From: an uncultured Actinomycetes bacterium
GTDB lineage: Bacteria; Actinomycetota; Acidimicrobiia; Acidimicrobiales; Microtrichaceae
Assembly: GCA_903930035.1 (NCBI GenBank)
Contig: CAIYXG010000501.1
Location: 1-14,113, forward strand
DNA length: 14,113 nucleotides
Direction of reading: 5' to 3'
Shown: piece by piece, positions 7,394-13,896 of the stretch
Layout: each line of letters starts with the position of its first letter
How positions within the stretch are numbered: the stretch's first letter is position 1
Notes under the pieces: model-generated
The model's input: the letters and a program-made list of their open reading frames with translations, nothing else
Told to the model about the DNA's origin: nothing
Database searches by the model: none
Position numbers and translations under genes: made by a program

Positions 7394-8788
7394 TCAGGCC
7401 GCAGTGCCGCCGATGGTGAGCCCGGCGCCCACCCGCAGCGTGGGCACGCCGTCGCCGACCGGCACGCCCTGGCCGTCCTTGCCGCAGGTGCCCGGGGCGC
7501 CCATGGCGAAGTCGTTCCCGACCGCGTCGATGGCCGACAGCACCGCCGGCCCGTTGCCGATCAGGTTGCCCTCGCGGAGGGGCTCGGTGATCTGCCCGTC
7601 CTCGATCAGGTAGGCCTCGGTCATCCCGAACACGAAGTCGCCCGTCGCCGTGTTGACCTGGCCACCGCCGAGGTGGGCGACGTAGACGCCCGACGGCGTG
7701 TCGGCCACGATCTCGTCCGGGCTGGAACCGCCGTCGACCAGGTAGGTGTTGGTCATCCGCACCATCGGCAGGTGCTGGTACGACTGCCGGCGCCCGTTCC
7801 CCGAGGACGGCCGGCCCTCCTTGCGCGCCCGGAGGCCGTCCCACATGTAGTCGACCAGCACGCCGTCCTGGATCAGGACGTTGCGCTGGGCCGGGCGACC
7901 CTCGTCGTCGACCGAGAAGCAGCCCCACTCGCCGCCCATCGTGCCGTCGTCGACCAGGGTCACGAGCGGCGACGCCACCTGCTCGCCGATGCGGCCGGCG
8001 AACACCGACGCACCCTTCGCCACCAGGTCGGCCTCGAGGCCGTGGCCGCACGCCTCGTGGAACATCACCCCGCCGCCGCCGGGGCCGATGACCACGGTCA
8101 TCTCGCCGGCCGGCGCCGGACGGGCCCGGAGCTTGGTGATGGCCCGGTCGGCCGCGCGCCGCGCGAGGTCCTCGACGTCGTACCGGTCGAACAGCTCGAA
8201 GCCCACGGTGTGGCCCACGGACTCGCGCCCGGTCTGCATGCCGGTGTCGCCCGACGCGACGCACGAGACCGAGAACATCGTGCGGACCTGGTCGTCGGTG
8301 GCCAGGGTGCCGTCGGAGTTGGCCACCAGGATGCGGCGCACCGAGTCGGCGTACCGGGCGGTGACCTGCGTGATGGCGCCCCCCTGGGCCCGGGCGACCT
8401 CGTCGGCGGCCGCGAGCAGCTCGACCTTGCGGGACTTGGGGACGTCGCCCGGCAGGACGGCCACCACGTTGGGGCGCGGCGCACGGGTCTCCGACAGCGC
8501 GACCACGGTCGTGCCGGCGCCGGTGCCGCGTGCCGCGGCGGCCGCCGTCCGGGCGGCCGCGAGGAGCCCCTCCTCGGTCAGGTCGGAGGTGTGGGCGAAC
8601 CCGGTCGACTCCCCCACCACCACGCGGATGCCCGCGCCACGGTCACGGCCGGAGGTGAGCTCCTCGACCTTGCCGTCGTCGAGCAGCGCCGAGGACGACC
8701 TGCGGTCCTCCACGAAGACCTCGGCGAACTCGGCGCCCTTCGACAACCCTTCGGCAAGTACTCGTTCGACCGTGGACTGCTCGATCAC
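7394..8788 (-). CDS. tldD: TldD, catalytic subunit of the TldD/TldE zinc metalloprotease
   Basis: The 464-residue protein has the TldD layout and length. The zinc motif HEACGH is at 244-249 within GPGGGGVMFHEACGHGLEAD, followed by VFAGRIGEQVASPLVTLVDDGT (262-283). NTYLVDGG and GGQVNTATGDFVFG (375-388) follow, and the C-terminal GTCGKDGQ provides Cys435, the expected third zinc ligand. In characterised bacteria TldD works with TldE inside the cytoplasm, cleaving unfolded or leader-containing peptides through a narrow chamber. The partner genes here are the two tldE copies about 4.5 kb downstream on the same strand, not an adjacent gene. The GTG start at 8788 is supported by GAAGAGG five bases upstream. 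The gene is divergent from the thioesterase gene across a 92-bp gap. Confidence 0.95.
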   Translation of the reverse strand: MIEQSTVERVLAEGLSKGAEFAEVFVEDRRSSSALLDDGKVEELTSGRDRGAGIRVVVGESTGFAHTSDLTEEGLLAAARTAAAAARGTGAGTTVVALSETRAPRPNVVAVLPGDVPKSRKVELLAAADEVARAQGGAITQVTARYADSVRRILVANSDGTLATDDQVRTMFSVSCVASGDTGMQTGRESVGHTVGFELFDRYDVEDLARRAADRAITKLRARPAPAGEMTVVIGPGGGGVMFHEACGHGLEADLVAKGASVFAGRIGEQVASPLVTLVDDGTMGGEWGCFSVDDEGRPAQRNVLIQDGVLVDYMWDGLRARKEGRPSSGNGRRQSYQHLPMVRMTNTYLVDGGSSPDEIVADTPSGVYVAHLGGGQVNTATGDFVFGMTEAYLIEDGQITEPLREGNLIGNGPAVLSAIDAVGNDFAMGAPGTCGKDGQGVPVGDGVPTLRVGAGLTIGGTAA

Positions 8789-8793
8789 GTGTG

Positions 8794-8802
8794 CCTCTTC
8801 CC
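8794..8802 (-). promoter_or_regulatory. Shine-Dalgarno of tldD
   Basis: GGGAAGAGG on the minus strand ends five bases before the GTG at 8788. It supports this GTG as the true start, in the absence of any ATG close by. Confidence 0.6.
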
Positions 8803-8842
8803 TAGGACGTGCGGCGTGGGTGCGCCGGGGGCCGCCGCCGGG

Positions 8843-8873
8843 TTGTGACCGGCGTCGGCTGAGTGCTTATCGT
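8843..8873 (+). promoter_or_regulatory. Candidate promoter for the thioesterase gene, leaderless
   Basis: TATCGT (8868-8873) lies 7 nt before the GTG at 8881, and TTGTGA (8843-8848) sits 19 nt further upstream as a fair -35 match. Transcription would begin at or within a base or two of the GTG, so no leader or Shine-Dalgarno is needed; none is present. The overlapping opposite-strand hexamer TACGAT (8874-8869) could serve tldD, giving it a leader of about 70 nt, though it lacks a clear -35. Confidence 0.5.
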
Positions 8874-8880
8874 ACAAACC

Positions 8881-9261
8881 GTGCCTGCGCGCCCCGGACT
8901 GAACGCCACCGTCGAGCTCGACGTGACCGACGCCGACACTGCGCTGGCCATGCGCACCGGGGTCGTGCCGGTGATTGCAACGCCCCGCATTGTCGCCCTG
9001 TTCGAGGAGGCGGCAGTACTCGCGGTCCACGAGCACCTCGACGAGGGCTGCTCGACCGTGGGCGTGAGCGTCCAGATGGAGCACGTCGCGCCGGTCGCCG
9101 TCGGCGGCCACGTGACCACCGAGGCCCTGCTCGACAAGGTCGAGGGACGGCGCCTGTCGTTCCGGGTCTCGGCCCGCGACGACCGAGGGCTCGTCGCCGC
9201 CGGCCGGGTCGTGCGGGTCGTGGTGGACGTCGAGGCCTTCCTCGACAAGACCCGCTCCTAG
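8881..9261 (+). CDS. FlK-like hotdog-fold acyl-CoA thioesterase
   Basis: The 126-residue protein belongs to the fluoroacetyl-CoA thioesterase-like hotdog family: VIATPRIVALFEEAA (31-45), STVGVSVQMEHVAPVAVGGHVT (58-79), GRRLSFRVSARDDRG (89-103) and a final VVRVVVDVEAFLDK. The FlK catalytic triad of Streptomyces cattleya (T42, E50, H76) corresponds to T34, E42 and H68 here with a constant offset of eight. Catalysis is therefore likely; the substrate is not, since most family members are general acyl-CoA thioesterases of unknown role. I chose the GTG at 8881 because a -10 box ends 7 nt before it. An in-frame GTG at 8863 would lie upstream of that box. The gene is divergent from tldD and convergent with the alpha/beta hydrolase; the two TAG stops interlock in one CTAG (9258-9261). 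Confidence 0.85.
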   Translation: MPARPGLNATVELDVTDADTALAMRTGVVPVIATPRIVALFEEAAVLAVHEHLDEGCSTVGVSVQMEHVAPVAVGGHVTTEALLDKVEGRRLSFRVSARDDRGLVAAGRVVRVVVDVEAFLDKTRS

Positions 9262-10118
9262 CGGCGCGGCCCCAGGAACCCGTAGAGGGCCTCCCACCAG
9301 CCGGCCGGGTGGTCGAACTGGGGGCTGTGGCCGGCGCCGGCCACCACGGCGAGCGTGGCGTTCGGGATGGTCGCCGCCATCCGCTCCGACGGGCCGACGA
9401 ACCGGTGGTCCTCGTCGCCCACGATCACGAGCGTCTCGCAGTCCAGGTGTGCCAGGTGGTCCAGGCGGTCGCCCGGGTCGTAGAGCTCGATGGCCATCTT
9501 CGACCACATGGCGCCCGACGAGCGCAGGAACTTCTGGTCCTCGAACTCCTCGAACCCCGGGTCGCGCTCGAGCAGCGCCTGGTGCGCGGGCGACTCGAAG
9601 ACCGGGCCGAACAGCTTCATGACCTCCAGCACCTTGGGCAGCCCCTCGTTGCGGCAGAGCTCCACACCGAGCTGGAGGATCTCCAGGTCCAGGCCCTCGA
9701 CCGGGCCGTGGCAGGTGTCCATCAGGACCAGCCGGTCGAGCGTCGCACGGTCGGACCCGTCCGCCGCGTGGAGGTCCATGGCCACGACCTGGGCGACCAT
9801 GCCCCCCATCGAGTGGCCGAGCAGGTCGTAGCGGTCCCAGCCGAGCGCCTCGACGATGCCGTGGACGTCGTCGGCGAAGTGCCGCAGGGAGTAGTCGTCC
9901 TCGGACTCCGGGGCGTGGCTGCCGCCGTGGCCGCGCAGGTCGGGGGCGACCACCCAGTACCCGGCCGCGGCCAGCGGGACCACGGCGTCGCGGAAGTCCT
10001 CCTTGGCGCCCGTGTAGCCGTGCACGAGCAGGAGCGGCGAACCACCGACGCCCGCCTCCAGCACCTCGAACTCCAGGTCACCGACCGCCAGGGTCCGCAC
10101 TGCTGCCGTCTCGCCCAC
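9258..10118 (-). CDS. Alpha/beta hydrolase
   Basis: The 286-residue alpha/beta hydrolase carries the complete signature set: the oxyanion region LLLVHGYTGAKEDF (29-42), APDLRGHGGS (58-67), the nucleophile elbow GHSMGG (101-106, Ser103), the acid in VGDEDHRF (Asp235) and the catalytic His264 in GAGHSPQFDHP. Family relatives include esterases, epoxide or haloalkane hydrolases and C-C bond hydrolases; serine as nucleophile excludes a dehalogenase, but no finer assignment is possible. It has no signal peptide and is probably cytoplasmic. I prefer the GTG at 10118, which has GAGG six bases upstream, over the GTG at 10100. The open frame continues to 10403, but that part overlaps the divergent flippase gene and has no family character. 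The 3' end interlocks with the thioesterase stop. Confidence 0.88.
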   Translation of the reverse strand: MGETAAVRTLAVGDLEFEVLEAGVGGSPLLLVHGYTGAKEDFRDAVVPLAAAGYWVVAPDLRGHGGSHAPESEDDYSLRHFADDVHGIVEALGWDRYDLLGHSMGGMVAQVVAMDLHAADGSDRATLDRLVLMDTCHGPVEGLDLEILQLGVELCRNEGLPKVLEVMKLFGPVFESPAHQALLERDPGFEEFEDQKFLRSSGAMWSKMAIELYDPGDRLDHLAHLDCETLVIVGDEDHRFVGPSERMAATIPNATLAVVAGAGHSPQFDHPAGWWEALYGFLGPRR

Positions 10119-10168
10119 GCTCGCGTCCTCGTGTCGGGGCCGGTCGGGACCCGGCCATCGGGCTTCTG

Positions 10169-10187
10169 ACGCTACCGCCGGTAGTGT
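10169..10187. promoter_or_regulatory. Inverted repeat with divergent -10 candidates between hydrolase and UPF0104 genes
   Basis: The 19-bp sequence ACGCTACCGCCGGTAGTGT is an inverted repeat with one mismatch around a single central base; its core, CTACCG-C-CGGTAG, is perfect. The right end contains TAGTGT (10182-10187, plus strand) and the left end TAGCGT (10174-10169, minus strand), both TANNNT boxes pointing away from each other toward the two divergent genes. It may be a symmetric bidirectional promoter, a repressor operator, or both. Good -35 hexamers are not apparent. Confidence 0.4.
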
Positions 10188-10198
10188 GCCGATCGGCA
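10187..10198. promoter_or_regulatory. 12-bp palindrome at the start of the UPF0104 gene
   Basis: TGCCGATCGGCA is a perfect 12-bp palindrome. It starts at the last base of the plus-strand -10 candidate and ends on the A of the ATG at 10198. Its position over the expected transcription start would suit a repressor site, but short GC-rich palindromes arise often by chance here. Confidence 0.25.
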
Positions 10199-11295
10199 TG
10201 TCGGAGCAACCGGGGGACGCCCGCGACGAGATCGAGCGGGCCGAGGCGCTGGCCGAGATCGACGAGGCCACGCTGCCCCACGAGGTCCCGCGCAACGACT
10301 GGTGGAAGCTCGCGCTGCGCCTGGTCTTCAGCGTCGGGTTCCTGGCCCTGCTCATCTGGCGCCTCCCCGACGTCCGGCTCGGCGACATCTTCCCGACGCC
10401 CACCCCGATGTCGGCCGTGTGGATCGCGGTCGCCGTGGGGGTGCACGTCGTCGCCTACGTCCTGCAGACGCTGCGGTGGGCGCAGGTCTCCGACACCCTC
10501 GGGATCCACCTGCCGTTCCGACGGCTGTTCTCGCACCTGCTCGCCGGCGAGTTCGTGTCGAACGCGCTGCCCACCAGCTTCGGCGGCGACGTCGTGCGGG
10601 TCGTCCGGCAGGGCAACGACGTCGGCGACTACGCCGACTCGTTCGCCGCGACCGGGATCGAGCGGCTGACCGGGTGGCTGGTCCTGCCGCTCATCTCGTT
10701 CGTCGCGCTGGCGCTGCGGCCGGAGTACCTCCAGCTCGGCACTGCGTCGCTGGTCACCGTGCTGACCAACGTCGTCACGCTGCTCCTGCTGTGCAGCATC
10801 CTCTGGGCGGCGGGGCACGAGCGCGGTGCCGGGCGCCTGCTCGGCCGGGAGGGGTGGCGCCGCTACCTGGCTGCCGTGCACCTGGGCGTCGTCGCCTTCC
10901 GCCACCGGCCCGTCCAGGCCCTCAAGGTCGTCGCCGCCGGCGTGGGGTTCCAGCTCCTGCAGTGCGTCTCGGTCTGGGCCGCCGCCCGGGCGCTCGGGCT
11001 CGACCAGGTGGGGATCCTGACCGCCATGGCCTTCTTCCCGCCGACCGCCGTGATCCAGAACCTGCCGCTCGCCCTGGGCGGGCTGGGTGTCCGGGAGGCC
11101 ATGTTCGTGCTGTTCCTGGGAGCGGTCGGGGTGCCGGACGCCCGGGCCATCGCCCTGGGCCTGACCGTCTACGTGGTGTTCGTCCTGGCCAGCCTCGCCG
11201 GTGCGCCCAGCTTTGCGGTCGGCGGCCGGGCCGGCCGGACCGCCGACGGCGCCGGACGGGCGGGCGGTACTGCCGCGGGGGACGCCGCGCCGTAG
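10198..11295 (+). CDS. UPF0104 / lysylphosphatidylglycerol-synthase-type transmembrane protein (flippase-like)
   Basis: The 365-residue membrane protein has a charged N-terminal tail (residues 1-36) and about seven or eight hydrophobic segments. It carries the two loops that mark PF03706: GEFVSNALPTSFGGDVVRV (117-135) and NLPLALGGLGVREAMFV (288-304). This domain occurs alone in a widespread family and fused to a synthetase domain in MprF; stand-alone members are usually called flippase-like or glycan-lipid transport related, and their cargo is mostly unknown. No synthetase domain is present. The last 25 residues are a Gly/Ala/Arg-rich tail. I chose the ATG at 10198; a GTG at 10186 in frame lies within the candidate -10 box. 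The gene is divergent from the hydrolase (79-bp gap), and dxs follows in the same direction after 65 bp. Confidence 0.85.
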   Translation: MSEQPGDARDEIERAEALAEIDEATLPHEVPRNDWWKLALRLVFSVGFLALLIWRLPDVRLGDIFPTPTPMSAVWIAVAVGVHVVAYVLQTLRWAQVSDTLGIHLPFRRLFSHLLAGEFVSNALPTSFGGDVVRVVRQGNDVGDYADSFAATGIERLTGWLVLPLISFVALALRPEYLQLGTASLVTVLTNVVTLLLLCSILWAAGHERGAGRLLGREGWRRYLAAVHLGVVAFRHRPVQALKVVAAGVGFQLLQCVSVWAAARALGLDQVGILTAMAFFPPTAVIQNLPLALGGLGVREAMFVLFLGAVGVPDARAIALGLTVYVVFVLASLAGAPSFAVGGRAGRTADGAGRAGGTAAGDAAP

Positions 11296-11326
11296 CATCG
11301 GGGTGCCCGACAGACCCGGGGGCAAC

Positions 11327-11332
11327 TAGCGT
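11327..11332 (+). promoter_or_regulatory. Candidate -10 box upstream of dxs
   Basis: TAGCGT fits TANNNT and would start transcription near 11339, giving a 22-nt leader that contains GGAGG (11345-11349) and GGAG (11354-11357) before the ATG at 11361. A second TANNNT match, TAGCAT (11293-11298), overlaps the stop of the upstream gene. Neither has a good -35, and read-through from the upstream membrane protein gene is also possible. Confidence 0.3.
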
Positions 11333-11360
11333 GCCGGGGCGGACGGAGGCACCGGAGACC

Positions 11361-13211
11361 ATGCAGCTGGAGAAGATCGAGAGCCCGTCGGACCTGCAGG
11401 GCCTTGACGACGCACAGCTCACGCAGCTCGCCGCCGAGATCCGCTCGTTCGTCGTCGACCGCGTCGAGGAGCACGGCGGGCACCTGGGGTCCAACCTGGG
11501 CGTGGTCGAGATCACGCTCGCCCTCCACCGGGTGTTCCGGTCGCCGGAGGACCTGATCCTGTGGGACACCGGCCACCAGGCCTACGTGCACAAGATCCTC
11601 ACCGGCCGCCGCGACGACTTCGGGCTGCTCCGGCAGGAGGGCGGCCTGTCGGGCTACCCGAGCCGGACCGAGTCGGGGCACGACTGGATCGAGAACAGCC
11701 ACGCGTCCACGGTGGTCTCCTACGCCCACGGCCTGGCCACCGCGTTCCACCTGCAGGGCGACGAGGACCGGCAGGTCGTCGCCGTGATCGGCGACGGTGC
11801 CCTGACCGGCGGCATGGCCTACGAGGGGCTCAACAACCTGGGCCACTCGGGCCGCAAGGCGATCATCGTCCTGAACGACAACGGCCGGTCGTACGCCCCC
11901 ACCGCCTCACGGCTGGGCGAGAGCCTCTCCAAGATCCGGACCTCGGGCGCCTACAAGCGCAACCGGGCCCGCATGGACCGTGTGATCGCCGAGCTGCCGC
12001 TCAGCGCCTACCTGGAGAAGGGCGTCGAGGGGGCCAAGGCGGCCATCCGCGAGATCTTCGAGCCGCCGGCGTTCTTCGAGCAGCTCGGGGTCAAGTACCT
12101 GGGCCCCTACGACGGCCACGACATCGGCACCCTGGAGCAGGCGTTCCGGGCCGCGGCCGAGGTCGACGGTCCGGTCGTGGTCCACTGCCTCACCCAGAAG
12201 GGTCGCGGCTACGCGCCGGCGGAGAACGACCCCATCAAGAACATGCACGACACCTCGGAGCTCAAGGCCGGCTCGTTCACCGCCGCCTTCTCCGAGGCGG
12301 TGCTCGCCGAGGGCGCGGCACGGCCCGAGCTCGTGGCCATCACGGCCGCCATGCCCGACTCCACCGGCCTGCTGCCGTTCGGCGAGCAGTTCCCGGACCG
12401 CACGTTCGACGTCGGCATCGCCGAGCAGCACGCCGTCACGGCGGCGGCCGGCATGGCGATGGGCGGCCTCCGCCCCGTCGTCGCCGTCTACTCCACCTTC
12501 CTCACCCGGGCCTTCGACCAGGTGAACCTGGACGTCGGCCTCCACGGCCAGCCCGTGGTGTTCGTCCTCGACCGTGCCGGCGTGACCGGCGACGACGGCC
12601 CGTCCCACCACGGCCTCCTGGACATGGTGCTGCTGTCGAAGGTCCCGGACATGACGCTGTTCGCCCCCTCGAACTACGCCGAGGTCGGGCAGATGCTGCA
12701 CGACGCGCTCGACCTCTGCACCGACGGTCCGGCCGCCATCCGGTTCGCCAAGACGATGCCGCCCGGCGACGACGACGGGTGCGGCAGCGGGCTCTCCGGC
12801 CGCAAGGTCCGCGCCGGCTCCGAGATCTGCCTGATCGGCGTGGGCAAGATGCTCGCCGCCGCCCGGGCCGCTGCCGACCGGCTCGCCGAGGAAGGCCTGG
12901 AGGTCACCGTGTGGGACCCCCGGGTGGTCAAGCCGCTCGACCCCGAGATGCTGGCCGACGCGGCGGGCCACCGGCTCGTGGTCACGGTCGAGGACGGCCT
13001 GCGCGACGGCGGCATCGGTGCCTCGGTGGCGGACTCGCTCTCCAAGCTGGCGCCGGTGGACGGCCCGCAGGTCCGGGTCCTCGGCGTGCCGAGCGTCTAC
13101 CTGGCCCAGGGCAAGCCCGACACGATCCTGTCCCGCCTCGGCCTCGACGCCGACGGCGTGGTGGACGAGGTCATGTCGTGGGTCCGCGCCAACGCGGGCC
13201 ACGCCGGCTGA
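11361..13211 (+). CDS. dxs: 1-deoxy-D-xylulose-5-phosphate synthase
   Basis: The 616-residue DXS condenses pyruvate and glyceraldehyde 3-phosphate to DXP, the first step of the MEP isoprenoid pathway. Visible landmarks are GGHLGSNLGVVE (39-50, His41), WDTGHQAYVHK (68-78), the ThDP-binding GDGALTGGMAYEGLNN (144-159) ending in LNDNGRSYAP, the catalytic glutamate in IAEQHAVTAA (Glu355), YSTFLTRAFDQV (377-388) and DRAGVTGDDGPSHHG (404-418). The last block contains the residues equivalent to E. coli R420, D427 and H431. The C-terminal transketolase domain (about 480-616) is complete and nothing is missing. The ATG at 11361 matches the usual 'M...I.sP.DLq.L' opening; an in-frame GTG at 11331 would add ten residues but sits in the -10 candidate. 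The gene converges on nfuA with 19 bp between the stops. Confidence 0.97.
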   Translation: MQLEKIESPSDLQGLDDAQLTQLAAEIRSFVVDRVEEHGGHLGSNLGVVEITLALHRVFRSPEDLILWDTGHQAYVHKILTGRRDDFGLLRQEGGLSGYPSRTESGHDWIENSHASTVVSYAHGLATAFHLQGDEDRQVVAVIGDGALTGGMAYEGLNNLGHSGRKAIIVLNDNGRSYAPTASRLGESLSKIRTSGAYKRNRARMDRVIAELPLSAYLEKGVEGAKAAIREIFEPPAFFEQLGVKYLGPYDGHDIGTLEQAFRAAAEVDGPVVVHCLTQKGRGYAPAENDPIKNMHDTSELKAGSFTAAFSEAVLAEGAARPELVAITAAMPDSTGLLPFGEQFPDRTFDVGIAEQHAVTAAAGMAMGGLRPVVAVYSTFLTRAFDQVNLDVGLHGQPVVFVLDRAGVTGDDGPSHHGLLDMVLLSKVPDMTLFAPSNYAEVGQMLHDALDLCTDGPAAIRFAKTMPPGDDDGCGSGLSGRKVRAGSEICLIGVGKMLAAARAAADRLAEEGLEVTVWDPRVVKPLDPEMLADAAGHRLVVTVEDGLRDGGIGASVADSLSKLAPVDGPQVRVLGVPSVYLAQGKPDTILSRLGLDADGVVDEVMSWVRANAGHAG

Positions 13212-13217
13212 GCCGGC
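13203..13217. terminator. Small inverted repeat across the dxs stop, possible terminator
   Basis: GCCGGCT-G-AGCCGGC is a perfect 7-bp inverted repeat spanning the dxs TGA, in the short gap before the convergent nfuA stop. As RNA it would give a 5-bp GC stem with a CUGAG loop and no U-run. It is the only terminator-like structure between the two converging genes, but it is small. Confidence 0.25.
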
Positions 13218-13230
13218 TGCCGCCGACCGA

Positions 13231-13869
13231 CTAGGTGTAGAAGGGGTTCTCGCCCGCGGCGTGGTCGGTGGCGTCCACGACCTCCCGCACCTCGGGGAGG
13301 TTCTCCATGATCGCCTTCCGGATGCCCTCCTGGAGGGTGGCTGCGCTCAGCGAGCAGCCCTGGCAGCCGCCGCCCATCTTCACGTAGACGTTCTGGTCGT
13401 CGTCGACGCCGACCAGCTCGGCGAAGCCGCCGTGCGCCGCCAGCCCGGGGTTGATGTGCTCGGCGAGGAGCGTCTCGACCTTCTCGGGGAGCTCGCCGGT
13501 CAGCTCCACGCTGATCCCGGCGAGCGGGTCCGGCCGGTTGGGGTTGCGGATCACGAGCCCGGTCTGGCCGGCCGTCGCCGGCAGGTCGAGCGCCGCACCG
13601 GCCAGCCGGTCGACGGAGTCCTCGGGCACGGCGACGGTCAGCGCACCCTCGCCCACCGTGTAGACGACGTGCCCGTCGGCCAGGTCGGCGACGGGCTCGA
13701 ACCCCAGGTCGTAGGTGAACTCCGCGCCACGGATCCCGGTGATGGCGACCCGCAGCAGCAGCGACTCGGGGTCGGGCTCCTCGGCGCGGATGCCGAGGAC
13801 CGTCTCGAGCGCCGCGTCGGACACCGACATCACGACGTCGTCATGGGCGGGGGACTCGGTGGTACTCAT
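13231..13869 (-). CDS. nfuA: NfuA-type iron-sulfur cluster carrier protein
   Basis: The 212-residue protein has two parts. Residues 14-112 form a degenerate A-type (HesB/IscA-like) domain without cysteines: SVSDAALETVLGIRAEE, then LLLRVAITGIRGAEFTYDLGF, then a GEGALTVAVPEDSVDRLAGAALD stretch. Residues 125-200 form a NifU C-terminal domain with HGGFAELVGV and the cluster-binding motif GGGCQGCSLSAATL (Cys169, Cys172, the only cysteines). This is the architecture of NfuA, which dimerises around a 4Fe-4S cluster and passes it to target enzymes. A C-terminal tail, AAGENPFYT, matches many actinobacterial members as I recall them. The ATG at 13869 follows the large inverted repeat directly; the open frame upstream of it overlaps the ABC-F gene in another frame and is a shadow. 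The gene is probably regulated through the inverted repeat. Confidence 0.93.
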   Translation of the reverse strand: MSTTESPAHDDVVMSVSDAALETVLGIRAEEPDPESLLLRVAITGIRGAEFTYDLGFEPVADLADGHVVYTVGEGALTVAVPEDSVDRLAGAALDLPATAGQTGLVIRNPNRPDPLAGISVELTGELPEKVETLLAEHINPGLAAHGGFAELVGVDDDQNVYVKMGGGCQGCSLSAATLQEGIRKAIMENLPEVREVVDATDHAAGENPFYT

Positions 13870-13870
13870 A

Positions 13871-13896
13871 ATTTCCACCACCGTAGTAGTGGAAAT
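13871..13896 (-). promoter_or_regulatory. 26-bp inverted repeat / RNA hairpin touching the nfuA start codon
   Basis: On the minus strand the arms are ATTTCCACTAC and GTGGTGGAAAT around a TACG centre. The structure ends one base before the nfuA ATG. At DNA level the arms have one mismatch. In the nfuA-sense RNA that position becomes a U-G wobble, so all 11 pairs form, and the loop is cUACGg, a member of the very stable UNCG tetraloop class. In the antisense RNA the same position would be an unpaired A-C. The 3' arm holds GGUGG, the only Shine-Dalgarno-like sequence. As DNA the repeat is centred on a candidate -10 box, the classic place for a repressor site. A/T-flanked CC...GG arms recall IscR-type sites, but the spacing and inner bases do not fit that consensus. 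Confidence 0.65.

Noticed and set aside
3651..7613. Very long plus-strand open frame antisense to the DUF6159, zinc peptidase and GGDEF-EAL genes
   Set aside because: It is Arg/Gly/Pro/Gln-rich with no domain and mirrors three well-supported minus-strand genes; such antisense frames stay open by chance at this GC content.
8863..8880. Earlier GTG start for the thioesterase
   Set aside because: This GTG lies upstream of the -10 candidate and adds six residues with no family resemblance.
10186..10197. Earlier GTG start for the UPF0104 protein
   Set aside because: The GTG is inside the TAGTGT box, and the ATG four codons later is better placed.
10119..10403. N-terminal extension of the alpha/beta hydrolase frame
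   Set aside because: It overlaps the divergent UPF0104 gene and its promoter region and has a Ser/Arg-rich shadow composition; the hydrolase fold begins after 10118.
10302..11360. Upstream extension of the dxs frame through the UPF0104 gene
   Set aside because: The extension is low-complexity Arg/Gly/Ala sequence overlapping a recognised membrane protein in another frame. DXS homologues begin where the ATG at 11361 lies.
13871..13896. A canonical IscR type 2 site
   Set aside because: The outer A/T and CC...GG bases fit, but the spacing is 14 instead of 13 bases and the inner conserved positions do not match as I remember the consensus. I only claim an inverted repeat.
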